Source: Kribbella jejuensis (GTDB lineage Bacteria > Actinomycetota > Actinomycetes > Propionibacteriales > Kribbellaceae). From it: a DNA stretch of 64,000 nt. Position numbers and translations under genes: made by a program. A model generated the notes under the pieces. That model was not told where the DNA came from. It ran no database searches and was given only the letters and a program-made list of their open reading frames with translations. How positions within the stretch are numbered: the first letter of the stretch is position 1; each line of letters begins with the position of its first letter. This document shows, in pieces, positions 56,149 through 64,000 of this stretch. Location: positions 992,001 through 1,056,000 of the forward strand of contig NZ_VFMM01000003.1 of NCBI RefSeq assembly GCF_006715085.1, given 5' to 3'.

Positions 56149-56913
56149 GTGGACCTCGGACTGCGCGATCGCACCTATATCGTCACCGGCGCCAGCGCCG
56201 GACTCGGCTTCGCCACCGCGAAGGCACTGGCCGCCGAAGGCGCGCGGCTGGTGATCTCCAGCCGCAACGAGGAGTCGATCGCGCGGGCCGCCGCCGAACT
56301 GTCAGGGCTCGGCGGGAGCGTCGTCGGGATCCCGGTCGACAACGCCGACCCGGAGAGCGCCGAGCGGCTGGCGGCGACCGCGATCGCCAAGTGGGGCGAC
56401 CTGCACGGCGCACTGATCAGCGTCGGCGGACCCCGCGCCGGGACCGCGCTGGACTCCGAGGAGGACGACTGGCGAGCGGCCTTCGAGAGCGTGTTCCTCG
56501 GCGGGTTGCGGATCGCTCGAGCGGTCGCCCGGGCCGGTGCGGAGGGTACGTCGATCGCCTTCGTGCTGTCGTCGTCGGTGAAGTCCCCGATCAACGGGCT
56601 GGCGATCTCGAACGGTCTGCGGCCCGGGCTGGCGATGGTCGCCAAGACGCTCGCCGACGAGCTCGGCCCGAACGGCATCCGGGTCAACGGCCTGATGCCG
56701 GGCCGGATCTCCACCGACCGGCTGAAGGAGCTCGACGGCAAGTCGGGCGACCCGGAGGCGGCCCGCCGCGCCTCGGAGAAGACCATCCCGCTGCGCCGCT
56801 ACGGCACTCCGGACGAGTTCGGCCGGGTCGCCGCCTTCGTCCTGTCCCCCGCCGCCTCCTACCTGACGGGCGCCATCATCCCGATCGACGGCGGCGCCCT
56901 CCGCACGATCTGA
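56149..56913 (+). CDS. SDR-family oxidoreductase with an atypical active site
   Basis: 254-residue Rossmann protein. YIVTGASAGLGFATAKALAAEGARLVISSRN is a standard NADP motif, SVGGPRAGTALDSE replaces the usual NAG, and VLSSSVKSPINGLAISNGLRPGLAMVAKTLADE has no YxxxK: the Tyr position is Ile/Ser-like while the Ser is present. PLRRYGTPDEFGRVAAFVLSPAASYLTGAIIPIDGG is the typical end. GTG 56149 is 7 nt after CAGGAT and starts directly at the first strand; ATG 56140 is possible. Substrate unknown. Confidence 0.85.
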   Translation: MDLGLRDRTYIVTGASAGLGFATAKALAAEGARLVISSRNEESIARAAAELSGLGGSVVGIPVDNADPESAERLAATAIAKWGDLHGALISVGGPRAGTALDSEEDDWRAAFESVFLGGLRIARAVARAGAEGTSIAFVLSSSVKSPINGLAISNGLRPGLAMVAKTLADELGPNGIRVNGLMPGRISTDRLKELDGKSGDPEAARRASEKTIPLRRYGTPDEFGRVAAFVLSPAASYLTGAIIPIDGGALRTI

Positions 56914-56999
56914 ACCGCCCACCCCCGCACCCCCCGGTCCGTCCCGGTCCCGGCCCGGGTCTGCCATTCCGGTGGTTCACCTCCGAAACGGTCCCTTCA

Positions 57000-57025
57000 C
57001 CCCTCCCATGCGGGTTGCGGAGGGG
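57000..57025. terminator. Weak hairpin between convergent genes
   Basis: CCCCTCC (57000-57006) and GGAGGGG (57019-57025) pair across a 12 nt loop in the 164 bp gap between the convergent SDR (ends 56913) and AhpD-like (ends 57078) genes. The rest of the gap is GC-rich without a recognisable feature. Low-confidence terminator. Confidence 0.3.
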
Positions 57026-57077
57026 CGGCGCGGGTGGTTAACCGCTCAAATGGCGGGGGGTGCGAGGGGATTGGATC

Positions 57078-57551
57078 TCAGCCCCACTGGCCCGGGACGT
57101 AGTCGCCGGCGGGCTGTTGGGTGATGACGTTGAGGCGGTTCCAGGTGTTGATGCCGGCGATCGCGGCGACCAGGGCGGCCAACTGGTTCTCGTCGTAGTA
57201 CTTGGTCGCGTTCAGCCAGACGTCGTCGGGGACCCCGCCGGCGGCGTCGGCGATCCGGGTGCCGGCCTCGGCCAGCGCCAGCGCGGCCCGTTCGGCGTCG
57301 GTGTAGACGGTGGCCTCCCGCCAGACCGCGACGAGGTTGATCCGGACGGCCGTTTCGCCATGATGCGCGAGGTCCTTCGAGTGCATGTCGACGCAGTACG
57401 CGCAGCCGTTGATCTGGCTGGCCCGCAGCTCGACCAGTTCGAGCGTCGACAGCGGTACGCCGGCGTCGAGCGCGGAACGGGCCGCGGAGTTGAGGTGCTT
57501 GACGAACTTGCCGAGCACCGGGTTGGTGAACAGATCCAGACGTGCATCCAT
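57078..57551 (-). CDS. Carboxymuconolactone-decarboxylase/AhpD-like protein
   Basis: 157-residue AhpD-fold protein. LVELRASQINGCAYCVDMHSKDLAHHGE is the AhpD signature: the redox CxxC (CAYC) with a His nearby. VYTDAERAALALAEAGTRIAD continues the fold, and ATKYYDENQLAALVAAIAGINTWNRLNV closes it. Probable alkylhydroperoxidase. AGGAGA precedes the ATG at 57551. Such proteins are common partners of ECF41 sigma factors, but the sigJ gene here is 31 kb away. Confidence 0.92.
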   Translation of the reverse strand: MDARLDLFTNPVLGKFVKHLNSAARSALDAGVPLSTLELVELRASQINGCAYCVDMHSKDLAHHGETAVRINLVAVWREATVYTDAERAALALAEAGTRIADAAGGVPDDVWLNATKYYDENQLAALVAAIAGINTWNRLNVITQQPAGDYVPGQWG

Positions 57552-57604
57552 AACTGCTGTCTCCTAGCGAATGAGCGTGTCGATACCCATCCGACGAGAC
57601 AGCG

Positions 57605-58699
57605 CTACGGAATGTCAGGGATCCGGTTGCCGTGCTCGTCCCAGTGTTCGGCGACCTTCTTGCTGGGCTGCACCCGCGGCGGTTCGCCCGGCATCTTCGG
57701 GTAGTCGGGCGGGAAGTTCAGCTCGCCGCCGGGCAGTTCCTCCCACAGGCGCAGCAGCGGGTCGAGCGGGTACGCCGTACTGTCCATCTCGGCCCACGGG
57801 TCGCCGTCGGCGAGGTAGTCCGGGACGGTGTGCAGGTTGAACGCCCGCGGGTCGTCGACCTCGGCGAGCCGCTCCCAGGTCATCGGCGTACTCACCGGGG
57901 CGCCCGGGCGCGGCCGGAGCGACCAGGCGCCGGCGACGGTCCGGTCGCGGAGGTTCTGGTTGAAGTCGAGGAAGATCGACGCCTCGCCACGCTGCTCCTT
58001 CCACCAGGCCGTGGTCACGCCGTCGTCGCGGCGTTCGAGCTCGCGGCCCAGACCGATCGCCGCATGCCGGACCTCGTCGAACGACCACTCGGGCCGGATC
58101 CGCACGTAGATGTGGATCCCCCGGTTCCCACTGGTCTTCGGGTACCCGCGGAGGCCGAGCTCCTCGAGCAGTTCGCGCGCGACGGCGGCCACCCGCCGGG
58201 CGTCGGCGAAGGTGGCGCCCGGCTGCGGGTCGAGGTCGATGCGCAGCTCGTCAGGTTGGTCGAGATCGGTTTTCCGGACCGCCCACGGGTGGAAGGTCAG
58301 CGTGCCCATCTGGGCCGCCCAGACGGCCGCGGCGGGCTCGGACAGGCACAGCTCGTCGATCGGGCGGCCGTTCGGGGTCAGCACGCGGCAGGTCTCGAGC
58401 CAGTCCGGTGCGCCCTTCGGCAGGCGCTTGGAGTAGAACCCGTCGCCGGTCTGCCGGCCGATCGAGTCCACCGACAGCGTCATCCCCTCGCGCCAGCCGC
58501 CGGGCCAGCGCTCGAGCGCCACCGGCCGGTCCCCCGAGGCGCGCATGAACGCCGGCGCCACGGCGACGAAGTACTCGCAGACCTGCAGCTTGGTGACCTC
58601 CGGAGCCCAGTCGGTCGCCTCGTAGACGACCCGCTCGGGACTCGAGACCCGGACCTCGCGCTCCCCCACGGTGAGCATCACCGCCGTGCTCTTCGCCAT
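57605..58699 (-). CDS. Stand-alone LigD-type DNA polymerase domain
   Basis: 364-residue archaeo-eukaryotic-primase-like polymerase equal to the polymerase domain of LigD. The metal-binding DLDP is at Asp155/Asp157 (ELRIDLDPQPG), followed by KTSGNRGIHIYVRI (SGxxGxH) and SIFLDFNQNLRDRTVAGAWSLRPRPGAPVSTPM. It adds nucleotides during nonhomologous end joining. No Ku, ligase or nuclease domain is linked or adjacent. TACCGT is 6 nt before the ATG at 58699. Divergent from the M4 protease. Confidence 0.93.
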   Translation of the reverse strand: MAKSTAVMLTVGEREVRVSSPERVVYEATDWAPEVTKLQVCEYFVAVAPAFMRASGDRPVALERWPGGWREGMTLSVDSIGRQTGDGFYSKRLPKGAPDWLETCRVLTPNGRPIDELCLSEPAAAVWAAQMGTLTFHPWAVRKTDLDQPDELRIDLDPQPGATFADARRVAAVARELLEELGLRGYPKTSGNRGIHIYVRIRPEWSFDEVRHAAIGLGRELERRDDGVTTAWWKEQRGEASIFLDFNQNLRDRTVAGAWSLRPRPGAPVSTPMTWERLAEVDDPRAFNLHTVPDYLADGDPWAEMDSTAYPLDPLLRLWEELPGGELNFPPDYPKMPGEPPRVQPSKKVAEHWDEHGNRIPDIP

Positions 58700-58869
58700 G
58701 CGGTGACGGTATCGCCCCCGACCGACCAAATCCGGCGGGCAGCACAGGAGACAGCGCGGAAAGACAACTTTTCTCGACCTCTGGCCACAGTAGGTGACCG
58801 GGCGGTAACGTTCCTGCACCTCGTTCCTGGGGCGTGAGGCCTCCGGGACACCTGACAAGGAGCGCGAGG

Positions 58870-60465
58870 ATGAACAGATCCGCCCTGTTCGCCGCTGCGA
58901 CTGCAGTGGTGACCACCACCGCCCTCGGACTGACCAGCGCATCGACCGCCACCGGTGCACCGACGGCGTCTCCTGTTCCCACACCCGCCGCGGCCGTCGC
59001 CAAGGCCAGGGAAGCGATCAGCAGCAACCTGACCGCGCTGCGGGCCACAACCGCCGACGCGTTCGTGGTCAAGGACGTGATCGTCGACAAGGACGGAAGC
59101 AGCCACGTCCGGATGGACCGCACCATCGGCGGGCTGCCGGTCCTCGGCGGCGACGTCGTCGTCCACGAGACCAAGGACGGCGCCTTCAAGGGCGCCAGCC
59201 TGACGCTCACCAGGAGCGCGAACATCAGCCGTACGCCGAAACTCACGGCCGCCACCGCGACCACGAAGGCACTCACCAACGGTCTGAAGGCCGAAGGCAG
59301 GCCCAGCCTGGTGATCGAGGCCCGCAAGGGCGCGCCACGGCTGGCCTACCTGGTCACCACGGCCGGCACTCAGAAGGACGGTACGCCGAGCCGCATCACG
59401 ACCACGATCGACGCCCTGACCGGCGCGAAGCTGATCAGCGAGCAGCACATCGAGACGGTCACCGGTGACGGCAAGAGCCTGTACTCCGGCACCGTCCCGC
59501 TGGAGACCAGCACGGCGACCGGCGGGTACACGCTGACCGACGCGACCCGCGGCGGCGGCTGGACCGGCGACGCGAACAACAAGACCGACTCGGTGCTGTG
59601 CCAGCTCTTCCAGCTCGGCTGCCCGGCGCCGACGAAGTTCACCGACGCCGACAACCACTGGGGCACCGGCACGACCGCCGACCGGGCAAGTGCGGCCGTC
59701 GACGCGCACTACGGCGCCGCGACGACGTACGACTACTACAAGTTCGTCCACGGCCGGAACGGGATCTTCGGCGACGGCAAGGGCGTCCCGAGCCGGGTGC
59801 ACTACGGCTCCAACTACGTGAACGCGTTCTGGGACGGTAAGCAGATGACGTACGGCGACGGTGACAACGTCGCGGCCGGTCCGCTCGTCTCGCTGGACGT
59901 GGCCGGACACGAGATGTCCCACGGCGTCACCGAGCACACGGCGAACCTCACGTACTCCGGTGAGTCCGGCGGCCTGAACGAGGCCACCAGCGACATCCTC
60001 GGCACGATGGTCGAGTTCTACGCGAACAACACCTCGGACCCGGGTGACTACTACATCGGCGAGAAGATCATGAAGGACCGCCCGGCGCTGCGCTACATGG
60101 ACAAGCCGAGCAGGGACGGCACCTCGCCCGACTGCTACTCGTCCGGCGTCGGGAACCTCGACGTGCACTACTCCTCCGGGATCGCCAACCACTTCGCGTA
60201 CCTGCTCGCCGAGGGCACCGGCGCGAAGAACATCGGCGGTCTGCCGCACAACTCGCCGACCTGCAACGGCTCGACGCTCACCGGCATCGGGCACGACAAG
60301 CTCGGCAAGATCTGGTTCCGCGCGCTGACGACGTACATGACCAGCGGTACGACGTACGCCCAGGCCCGGACCGCGACGCTGAACGCGGCCACCGACCTCT
60401 ACGGCGCGAACAGCGCGGAGAAGGCCGCCGTCGCGGCCGCCTGGTCCGCGGTAGCCGTCAACTAG
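58870..60465 (+). CDS. Secreted M4-family (thermolysin-like) metallopeptidase
   Basis: 531-residue preproenzyme. Signal peptide about residues 1-30 (LFAAATAVVTTTALGLTSAS). Residues about 35-200 are the FTP/PepSY propeptide (VHVRMDRTIGGLPVLGGDVVVH-like). The catalytic domain has the zinc motif GHEMSHGVTEHTANL (His347, Glu348, His351) and the third ligand Glu in SGGLNEATSDILG; the late His is in NLDVHYSSGIANHF. AAGGAG lies before the ATG at 58870. A strong hairpin follows. Extracellular protease for nutrient supply. Confidence 0.95.
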   Translation: MNRSALFAAATAVVTTTALGLTSASTATGAPTASPVPTPAAAVAKAREAISSNLTALRATTADAFVVKDVIVDKDGSSHVRMDRTIGGLPVLGGDVVVHETKDGAFKGASLTLTRSANISRTPKLTAATATTKALTNGLKAEGRPSLVIEARKGAPRLAYLVTTAGTQKDGTPSRITTTIDALTGAKLISEQHIETVTGDGKSLYSGTVPLETSTATGGYTLTDATRGGGWTGDANNKTDSVLCQLFQLGCPAPTKFTDADNHWGTGTTADRASAAVDAHYGAATTYDYYKFVHGRNGIFGDGKGVPSRVHYGSNYVNAFWDGKQMTYGDGDNVAAGPLVSLDVAGHEMSHGVTEHTANLTYSGESGGLNEATSDILGTMVEFYANNTSDPGDYYIGEKIMKDRPALRYMDKPSRDGTSPDCYSSGVGNLDVHYSSGIANHFAYLLAEGTGAKNIGGLPHNSPTCNGSTLTGIGHDKLGKIWFRALTTYMTSGTTYAQARTATLNAATDLYGANSAEKAAVAAAWSAVAVN

Positions 60466-60482
60466 CGGTCAACTGGCTGGAC

Positions 60483-60525
60483 TTCGCCGGGTCCTGTCCC
60501 ACTGGGGCGGGCAGGACCCGGCGAA
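60483..60525 (+). terminator. Hairpin terminator after M4 protease
   Basis: TTCGCCGGGTCCTG (60483-60496) pairs perfectly with CAGGACCCGGCGAA (60512-60525), a 14 bp stem with a 15 nt loop, starting 18 nt after the stop. It isolates the protease transcript from the flavoprotein gene. Confidence 0.8.
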
Positions 60526-60576
60526 CAAGCGCTTTGTCCATTGCCAGCCGCAGGGTCCGGACCTACCGTCTCAGCT

Positions 60577-62301
60577 ATGGGTGGGGACCCCGGGGGCGGG
60601 CCGCGGCTGCGTGCCGCACGGCCACTGCTGCTCGTCGTGGACGCTGACCCGGAGCGTCTGGAGCGGTGCGAGACGGAGCTGGATCGTGGCTTCGGCGCGG
60701 ACTTCCGCGTTCGTGGCGAGCTGACGGCGGCGGCCGCGCTCGACTGCCTGCAGCGGGCACACGACTGGGAGCAGCGGGTGGCCGTCGTACTCGTCGACCA
60801 CGCACTGCCCGCCGACCAACGGGCCGCCGTACTCGCGGCGTCGCGGACGCTGCACCCGGACGCGCGACGCGCGCTGCTGATCGAGTGGGGCGCCTGGGCC
60901 GACCGTACGACCGCCTCGGCCATCCTGTCGGCGATGTCGGTCGGCGACATCAACTACTACGTGCTGAAGCCGTGGATCGCGCATGACGAGTTGTTCCACC
61001 GGACCGTGGCCGAGTTCGTCCAGGAGTGGTCGCGGTACGAGGTCGCGAACCTGCGTGAGGTGGTCGTGATCGCGGCCGGCAACTCGGTGCGTGGTCAGGC
61101 GGTGCGCAGCCTGCTGGCCCGTAACGGGATCCCGAGCGCGTTCCGGGAGAGCGGCTCGGCGCTCGCGAACGACGTACTGGAGTTCATCGGCGAGCCGGAT
61201 CCCGGGACCGGGGTGCTGGTCTGGATGCCGGCCGTCGGCGGCGCCGTCCTGCACGATCCGACCGACGCGGAGATCGCGGAGGCGTGGGGTGTGCCGACGA
61301 CGCTGGAGTCCGACGACACGGCGTTCGACGTGCTCGTGATCGGTGCCGGGCCGGGTGGGCTCGCGGCGGCGGTGTACGGGTCGTCGGAGGGCCTGCGGAC
61401 GCTCGTCGTGGAGCGGGAGTCGATCGGTGGGCAGGCGGGGACGAGCTCGCTGATCCGGAACTATCTGGGGTTCTCCCGTGGCATCCGCGGGTCGGAGCTG
61501 GCCCAGCGCGGGTACCAGCAGGCCTGGGTGTTCGGCGCGCACTTCGTGTTGATGCGGACCGTCGGCCAGTTGGAGTGGCGCGACGGCCGGTTCCACGCCG
61601 TCATCGAGGACGTGGGTGAGGTGACGGCGCGGGCCGTCGTGCTCGCGACCGGCGTCTCGTACCGGCGGCTCGACGTGCCGGCGCTCGAGCGGCTCGTCGG
61701 GAACGGCGTGTACTACGGCGCGAGCGTGTCGGAGGCGCACGGCCTGAAGGACCGGGACGCGTGCGTGGTCGGCGGCGGCAACTCGGCCGGCCAGGCGGTG
61801 CTGCACCTGGCCCGGTACTGCCGGCACGTGTTGCTGGTGATCCGCGGCGAGGACCTGTCGGCGAGCATGTCGCAGTACCTGATCGACGCGATCGATGCCG
61901 CGGGCAACGTCACCGTGCGGGCGTCCAGCGAGGTGGTCGACGGCGGCGGTGACGGCCGGCTGCAGCGGTTGACGCTGCGGGACCGCAAGACCGGCACCGA
62001 GGAGGACCTGCCCATCGACGGGCTGTTCGTGATGATCGGTGCCGTACCAGGGACCAGGTGGCTGCCCGCCGAGGTCGCGCGGGACAAGCTCGGCTTCGTC
62101 CTCACCGGCTCCGATGCCGGCGCCGATCCGCTCTGGCGGGAAGGCCGCCCGCCACAGCCGTACGAGACGACGCTGCCCGGCCTGTTCTCGGTCGGTGACG
62201 TCCGCTCCGGCTCCGTCAAACGGGTCGCGTCCGCGGTCGGCGAAGGGTCGGTGGTGGTGTCCCAGATCCACACCCACCTCAAGGTCGCACCGGATGCCTG
62301 A
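60577..62301 (+). CDS. Receiver domain fused to thioredoxin-reductase-like flavoprotein
   Basis: 574-residue hybrid. Residues about 15-150 are a receiver: acidic pair Asp22/Asp24 (VVDADPE), phospho-acceptor Asp74 (VVLVDHALP) and Lys131 (YYVLKPW). Residues about 158-245 form a small alpha/beta domain. Residues 250-574 are a thioredoxin-reductase-like FAD protein (VLVIGAGPGGLAAAVYGSSEGL, ERESIGGQAGTSSLIRNYLGF, VVGGGNSAGQAVLHLAR, GLFSVGDV). The redox CxxC between the two FAD segments is absent: the place reads YYGASVSEAHG. The TACCGT at 60564 is 7 nt before the ATG. The last 8 nt overlap the cyclase gene. Confidence 0.9.
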   Translation: MGGDPGGGPRLRAARPLLLVVDADPERLERCETELDRGFGADFRVRGELTAAAALDCLQRAHDWEQRVAVVLVDHALPADQRAAVLAASRTLHPDARRALLIEWGAWADRTTASAILSAMSVGDINYYVLKPWIAHDELFHRTVAEFVQEWSRYEVANLREVVVIAAGNSVRGQAVRSLLARNGIPSAFRESGSALANDVLEFIGEPDPGTGVLVWMPAVGGAVLHDPTDAEIAEAWGVPTTLESDDTAFDVLVIGAGPGGLAAAVYGSSEGLRTLVVERESIGGQAGTSSLIRNYLGFSRGIRGSELAQRGYQQAWVFGAHFVLMRTVGQLEWRDGRFHAVIEDVGEVTARAVVLATGVSYRRLDVPALERLVGNGVYYGASVSEAHGLKDRDACVVGGGNSAGQAVLHLARYCRHVLLVIRGEDLSASMSQYLIDAIDAAGNVTVRASSEVVDGGGDGRLQRLTLRDRKTGTEEDLPIDGLFVMIGAVPGTRWLPAEVARDKLGFVLTGSDAGADPLWREGRPPQPYETTLPGLFSVGDVRSGSVKRVASAVGEGSVVVSQIHTHLKVAPDA

Positions 62302-63652
62302 GCGGCGCTTCGTCTACACGCCCGCCATGGTCGGGCTGACCGCGCTGGTCCTGCTCGTCCCGATCGCGGGTCTGGTGTTGTTGCGGCAGGCGCCGGCTCT
62401 CGACGTGCACTGGGAACATCACCCGACACATTTCTGGCTGGTACTGCTCACGGCAGCGTTGGGCGCGGTACTGGCCTATCTCACCGGTGCCGCCGCGCTG
62501 CGGCGAGGTGACGCACGGGTGCTGTTCGTCTCGCTGGCCTTCCTTTCCGCGGCCGGATTCCTCGGACTGCACGCACTGGCAACCCCGAAGGTCCTCCTCG
62601 ACACCCCGAACGCCGGCTTCACCCTCGCGACGCCGGTGGGCGTGGCGCTGGCGTCGGTGTTCGCCTTCCTGTCCAGCCTGACCGTCTCCGGCACCACCTG
62701 GGGGCGGCGAGCTCGTGACGGGCTGATCGTCGTGATGGCCTTGTGGGCGGTGGCTTCGGTACTGCGGCTGCCGCCGCTGCACGCGACGTCCGTCCCGGAA
62801 GTCGCCGAGGGCATCCTGCGAGGGCTCGCCGTACCCGCGGTAGTGCTGTACGGCGTCGCGGCGGCTCGCTACCTGCGGATCTGGTGGGAGCGCCCGTCGC
62901 TGATGGTGCTGTCGATGATCTCCGCGTTCGTGCTGCTCGGCGAGGCGATGGTCGCGCTGGTGTTCGCGCGGAACTGGGCGCTGTCGTGGTGGGAGTGGCA
63001 CGTGCTGCTGCTGGCGGCGTTCGTCCTGGTCGTGGCCGGCGTACGGATCCAGTGGTACGAGGAACGGTTCGCGGATCTGTACCAGGCGGACACCGTCTCG
63101 GGGCGCCGGGAGCTGACGGTGCTGTTCGCCGATCTCCAAGGGTTCACCGCGTTCTCCGAGCAGCACGATCCGGCCGAGGTCACGGCGATGCTCAACACGT
63201 ACTTCGAGGTCGTTGTCCCGCCCGTCGTCCGGCGGCACGGCGGCGAGGTCGACCGGATCATCGGGGACGCGCTGATGGTCACGTTCAACAAGCGCGGGGA
63301 CCAGCCGGATCATGCGGCCCGGGCCGCCGCGGCCGGGCTCGCCCTGCAGGACGCCGCGACCGCCGTCCGGGACGCGCATCCCAACTGGCCGCAGTTCCGG
63401 GTCGGGATCAACAGCGGGATCGCATCGGTCAGCCTGCTCGGGACCGAAGGCGGGCGGACCCACACCGTCATCGGCGACACGGTGAACGTCGCCTCCCGGA
63501 TCGAGGGAAAGGCGCCCGCTGGAGGGGTCGCCATCGGGACGGCCACGAAAGCGCTGCTGCCGCGGGCACGCACCGAGTCCCTCGGACTGGTGAGTCTGAA
63601 GGGGAAATCCGAGCCTGTCGAGGTGTACCGGTTGCTGGCGCTCGACGAGTGA
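62294..63652 (+). CDS. Membrane class III adenylate/guanylate cyclase
   Basis: 452 residues. Residues about 1-255 hold seven helices (PAMVGLTALVLLVPIAGLVLL, HFWLVLLTAALGAVLAYLTG and others), a sensor-type membrane domain. Residues about 265-450 are the cyclase: VLFADLQGFTAFSE (metal Asp), GEVDRIIGDALMVTFNKRG (second metal Asp), and GIASVSLLGTEGGRTHTVIGDTVNVASRIE. Substrate-specifying residues are hard to call by eye. Start ATG overlaps the flavoprotein stop by 8 nt, so the flavoprotein and cyclase probably act together: redox or receiver input to a cyclic-nucleotide output (inference). Confidence 0.92.
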   Translation: MPERRFVYTPAMVGLTALVLLVPIAGLVLLRQAPALDVHWEHHPTHFWLVLLTAALGAVLAYLTGAAALRRGDARVLFVSLAFLSAAGFLGLHALATPKVLLDTPNAGFTLATPVGVALASVFAFLSSLTVSGTTWGRRARDGLIVVMALWAVASVLRLPPLHATSVPEVAEGILRGLAVPAVVLYGVAAARYLRIWWERPSLMVLSMISAFVLLGEAMVALVFARNWALSWWEWHVLLLAAFVLVVAGVRIQWYEERFADLYQADTVSGRRELTVLFADLQGFTAFSEQHDPAEVTAMLNTYFEVVVPPVVRRHGGEVDRIIGDALMVTFNKRGDQPDHAARAAAAGLALQDAATAVRDAHPNWPQFRVGINSGIASVSLLGTEGGRTHTVIGDTVNVASRIEGKAPAGGVAIGTATKALLPRARTESLGLVSLKGKSEPVEVYRLLALDE

Positions 63653-63737
63653 TCGCCCTCGCGCCCGGCCCGGACAGCGCCGCGTGCATGATCACCCGTG
63701 CCTTTGCGGTCCGTACCGGGTGTTCACGTGTTGGCCC

Positions 63738-63766
63738 TTGGAACGATCACGTGCCGGTGTGAGAAT
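63738..63766 (+). promoter_or_regulatory. Promoter of lamin-tail protein (leaderless)
   Basis: TTGGAA (63738-63743) and GAGAAT (63761-63766) are 17 nt apart, and the ATG at 63774 follows 7 nt after the -10. The transcript would therefore start at or next to the start codon. Fits housekeeping sigma spacing. Confidence 0.5.
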
Positions 63767-63773
63767 CCGGGCC

Positions 63774-64000
63774 ATGTCTGCCCTGATCCGACCACCCCGC
63801 CGCCTGGGCGTCCTCGTGGTCACCTCGAGTCTCGTCCTCGCCGGCGCCGCCGCCTTGGTCGCCCGGCCTGCCGACGCCGCCTCCACCGACGTCCTCATCA
63901 CCGAGGTGTACGGCGGTGGCGGCAACAGCGGAGCGCCGTACACCAACGACTTCATCGAGCTGACCAACAACAGCTCCGCCCCGGTCGACGTGAGCGGCTG
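63774..64000 (+). CDS. Secreted lamin-tail-domain protein, N-terminal part (cut by window edge)
   Basis: 75 residues visible. The signal peptide spans about residues 1-33 (RRLGVLVVTSSLVLAGAAALV, cleavage near ADAAS). Then STDVLITEVYGGGGNSGAPYTNDFIELTNNSSAPVDVSG, the first strands of an LTD (lamin-tail) domain as in extracellular nuclease ExeM/NucH proteins. The rest is outside the window, so the enzyme domain is not proven. Start at ATG 63774 with a leaderless -10. Confidence 0.8.
   Translation, partial: MSALIRPPRRLGVLVVTSSLVLAGAAALVARPADAASTDVLITEVYGGGGNSGAPYTNDFIELTNNSSAPVDVSG

Noticed and set aside
60527..60534. AAGCGCTT palindrome upstream of the receiver-flavoprotein, as LacI-type operator
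   Set aside because: Only 8 bp, next to the terminator stem, and the flanks are not symmetric; chance is likely.
1..64000. CRISPR array, prophage, insertion sequence, tRNA or attachment site
   Set aside because: No regularly spaced repeats, transposase, integrase or cloverleaf-like sequence could be recognised on either strand.

Overview
The window is a 64 kb stretch of a high-GC actinobacterial chromosome. Evidence for this is the very GC-rich third codon positions, frequent GTG starts, many 1-4 nt stop/start overlaps, F420-type oxidoreductases, a SigJ-like ECF41 sigma factor, a DUF5753 regulator, a mycobacterial-style FabG-FabI pair and a stand-alone LigD-type polymerase. The gene mix (cyanophycin genes, GH16 with a CebR-like box, M4 protease, sugar ABC transporter without its own ATPase) fits a soil Propionibacteriales/Kribbella-like organism, but that name is inference. 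Coding density is high and every strand switch is short. No stretch over 300 bases lacks a gene. I see no rRNA, tRNA, CRISPR array, insertion sequence or prophage.

Layout. 1-9 kb: AAA ATPase (partial), LLM flavin enzyme, peptide deformylase 1, a P-loop kinase-like gene, MBL hydrolase, XRE regulator, and the coupled run cobT-cysG-trmH. 9-13 kb: acetyltransferase/VOC fusion, a winged-helix regulator divergent from peptide deformylase 2, and MerR plus a paired SMR efflux system. 13-16 kb: sugar ABC importer. 16-25 kb: fatty-acid oxidation genes (FadB-like, thiolase, acyl-CoA dehydrogenase, alpha-methylacyl-CoA racemase) with a MerR regulator, interrupted by a molybdopterin oxidoreductase/ferredoxin reductase/DUF6510/acylphosphatase operon. 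25-29 kb: cobQ-dinB-sigJ-NmrA-membrane run. 29-39 kb: MFS, GNAT, YbaK, flavin monooxygenase, XRE, Ohr, quinone oxidoreductase/TetR, TauE, SPFH/NfeD and an ABC ATPase. 39-50 kb: serB, GNAT, GH16 glucanase, cphB-cphA and a CphA-like Mur ligase. 50-58 kb: fabG-fabI, dodecin, moaA, SURF1, GH15, SDR, AhpD-like, LigD-type polymerase. 58-64 kb: M4 protease, a receiver-flavoprotein hybrid overlapping a membrane adenylate cyclase, and the start of a lamin-tail secreted protein.

Main points of interest. (1) The same palindrome, TGACAGT-n3-ACTGTCA, lies in the promoters of the thiolase/MerR divergent pair and of the racemase/acyl-CoA dehydrogenase operon, which suggests an acyl-CoA-oxidation regulon run by the local MerR protein. 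(2) Next to cphBA is a Mur ligase that keeps the CphA N-terminal and Mur-ligase parts but has no ATP-grasp domain. (3) The second deformylase has three CTTTGC elements spaced exactly 16 bp, the last touching its start codon. (4) A receiver-thioredoxin-reductase-like fusion without the CxxC pair is translationally overlapped with a class III cyclase. (5) At least 22 genes show a -10-like hexamer 6-7 nt before the start codon, the signature of leaderless transcription.
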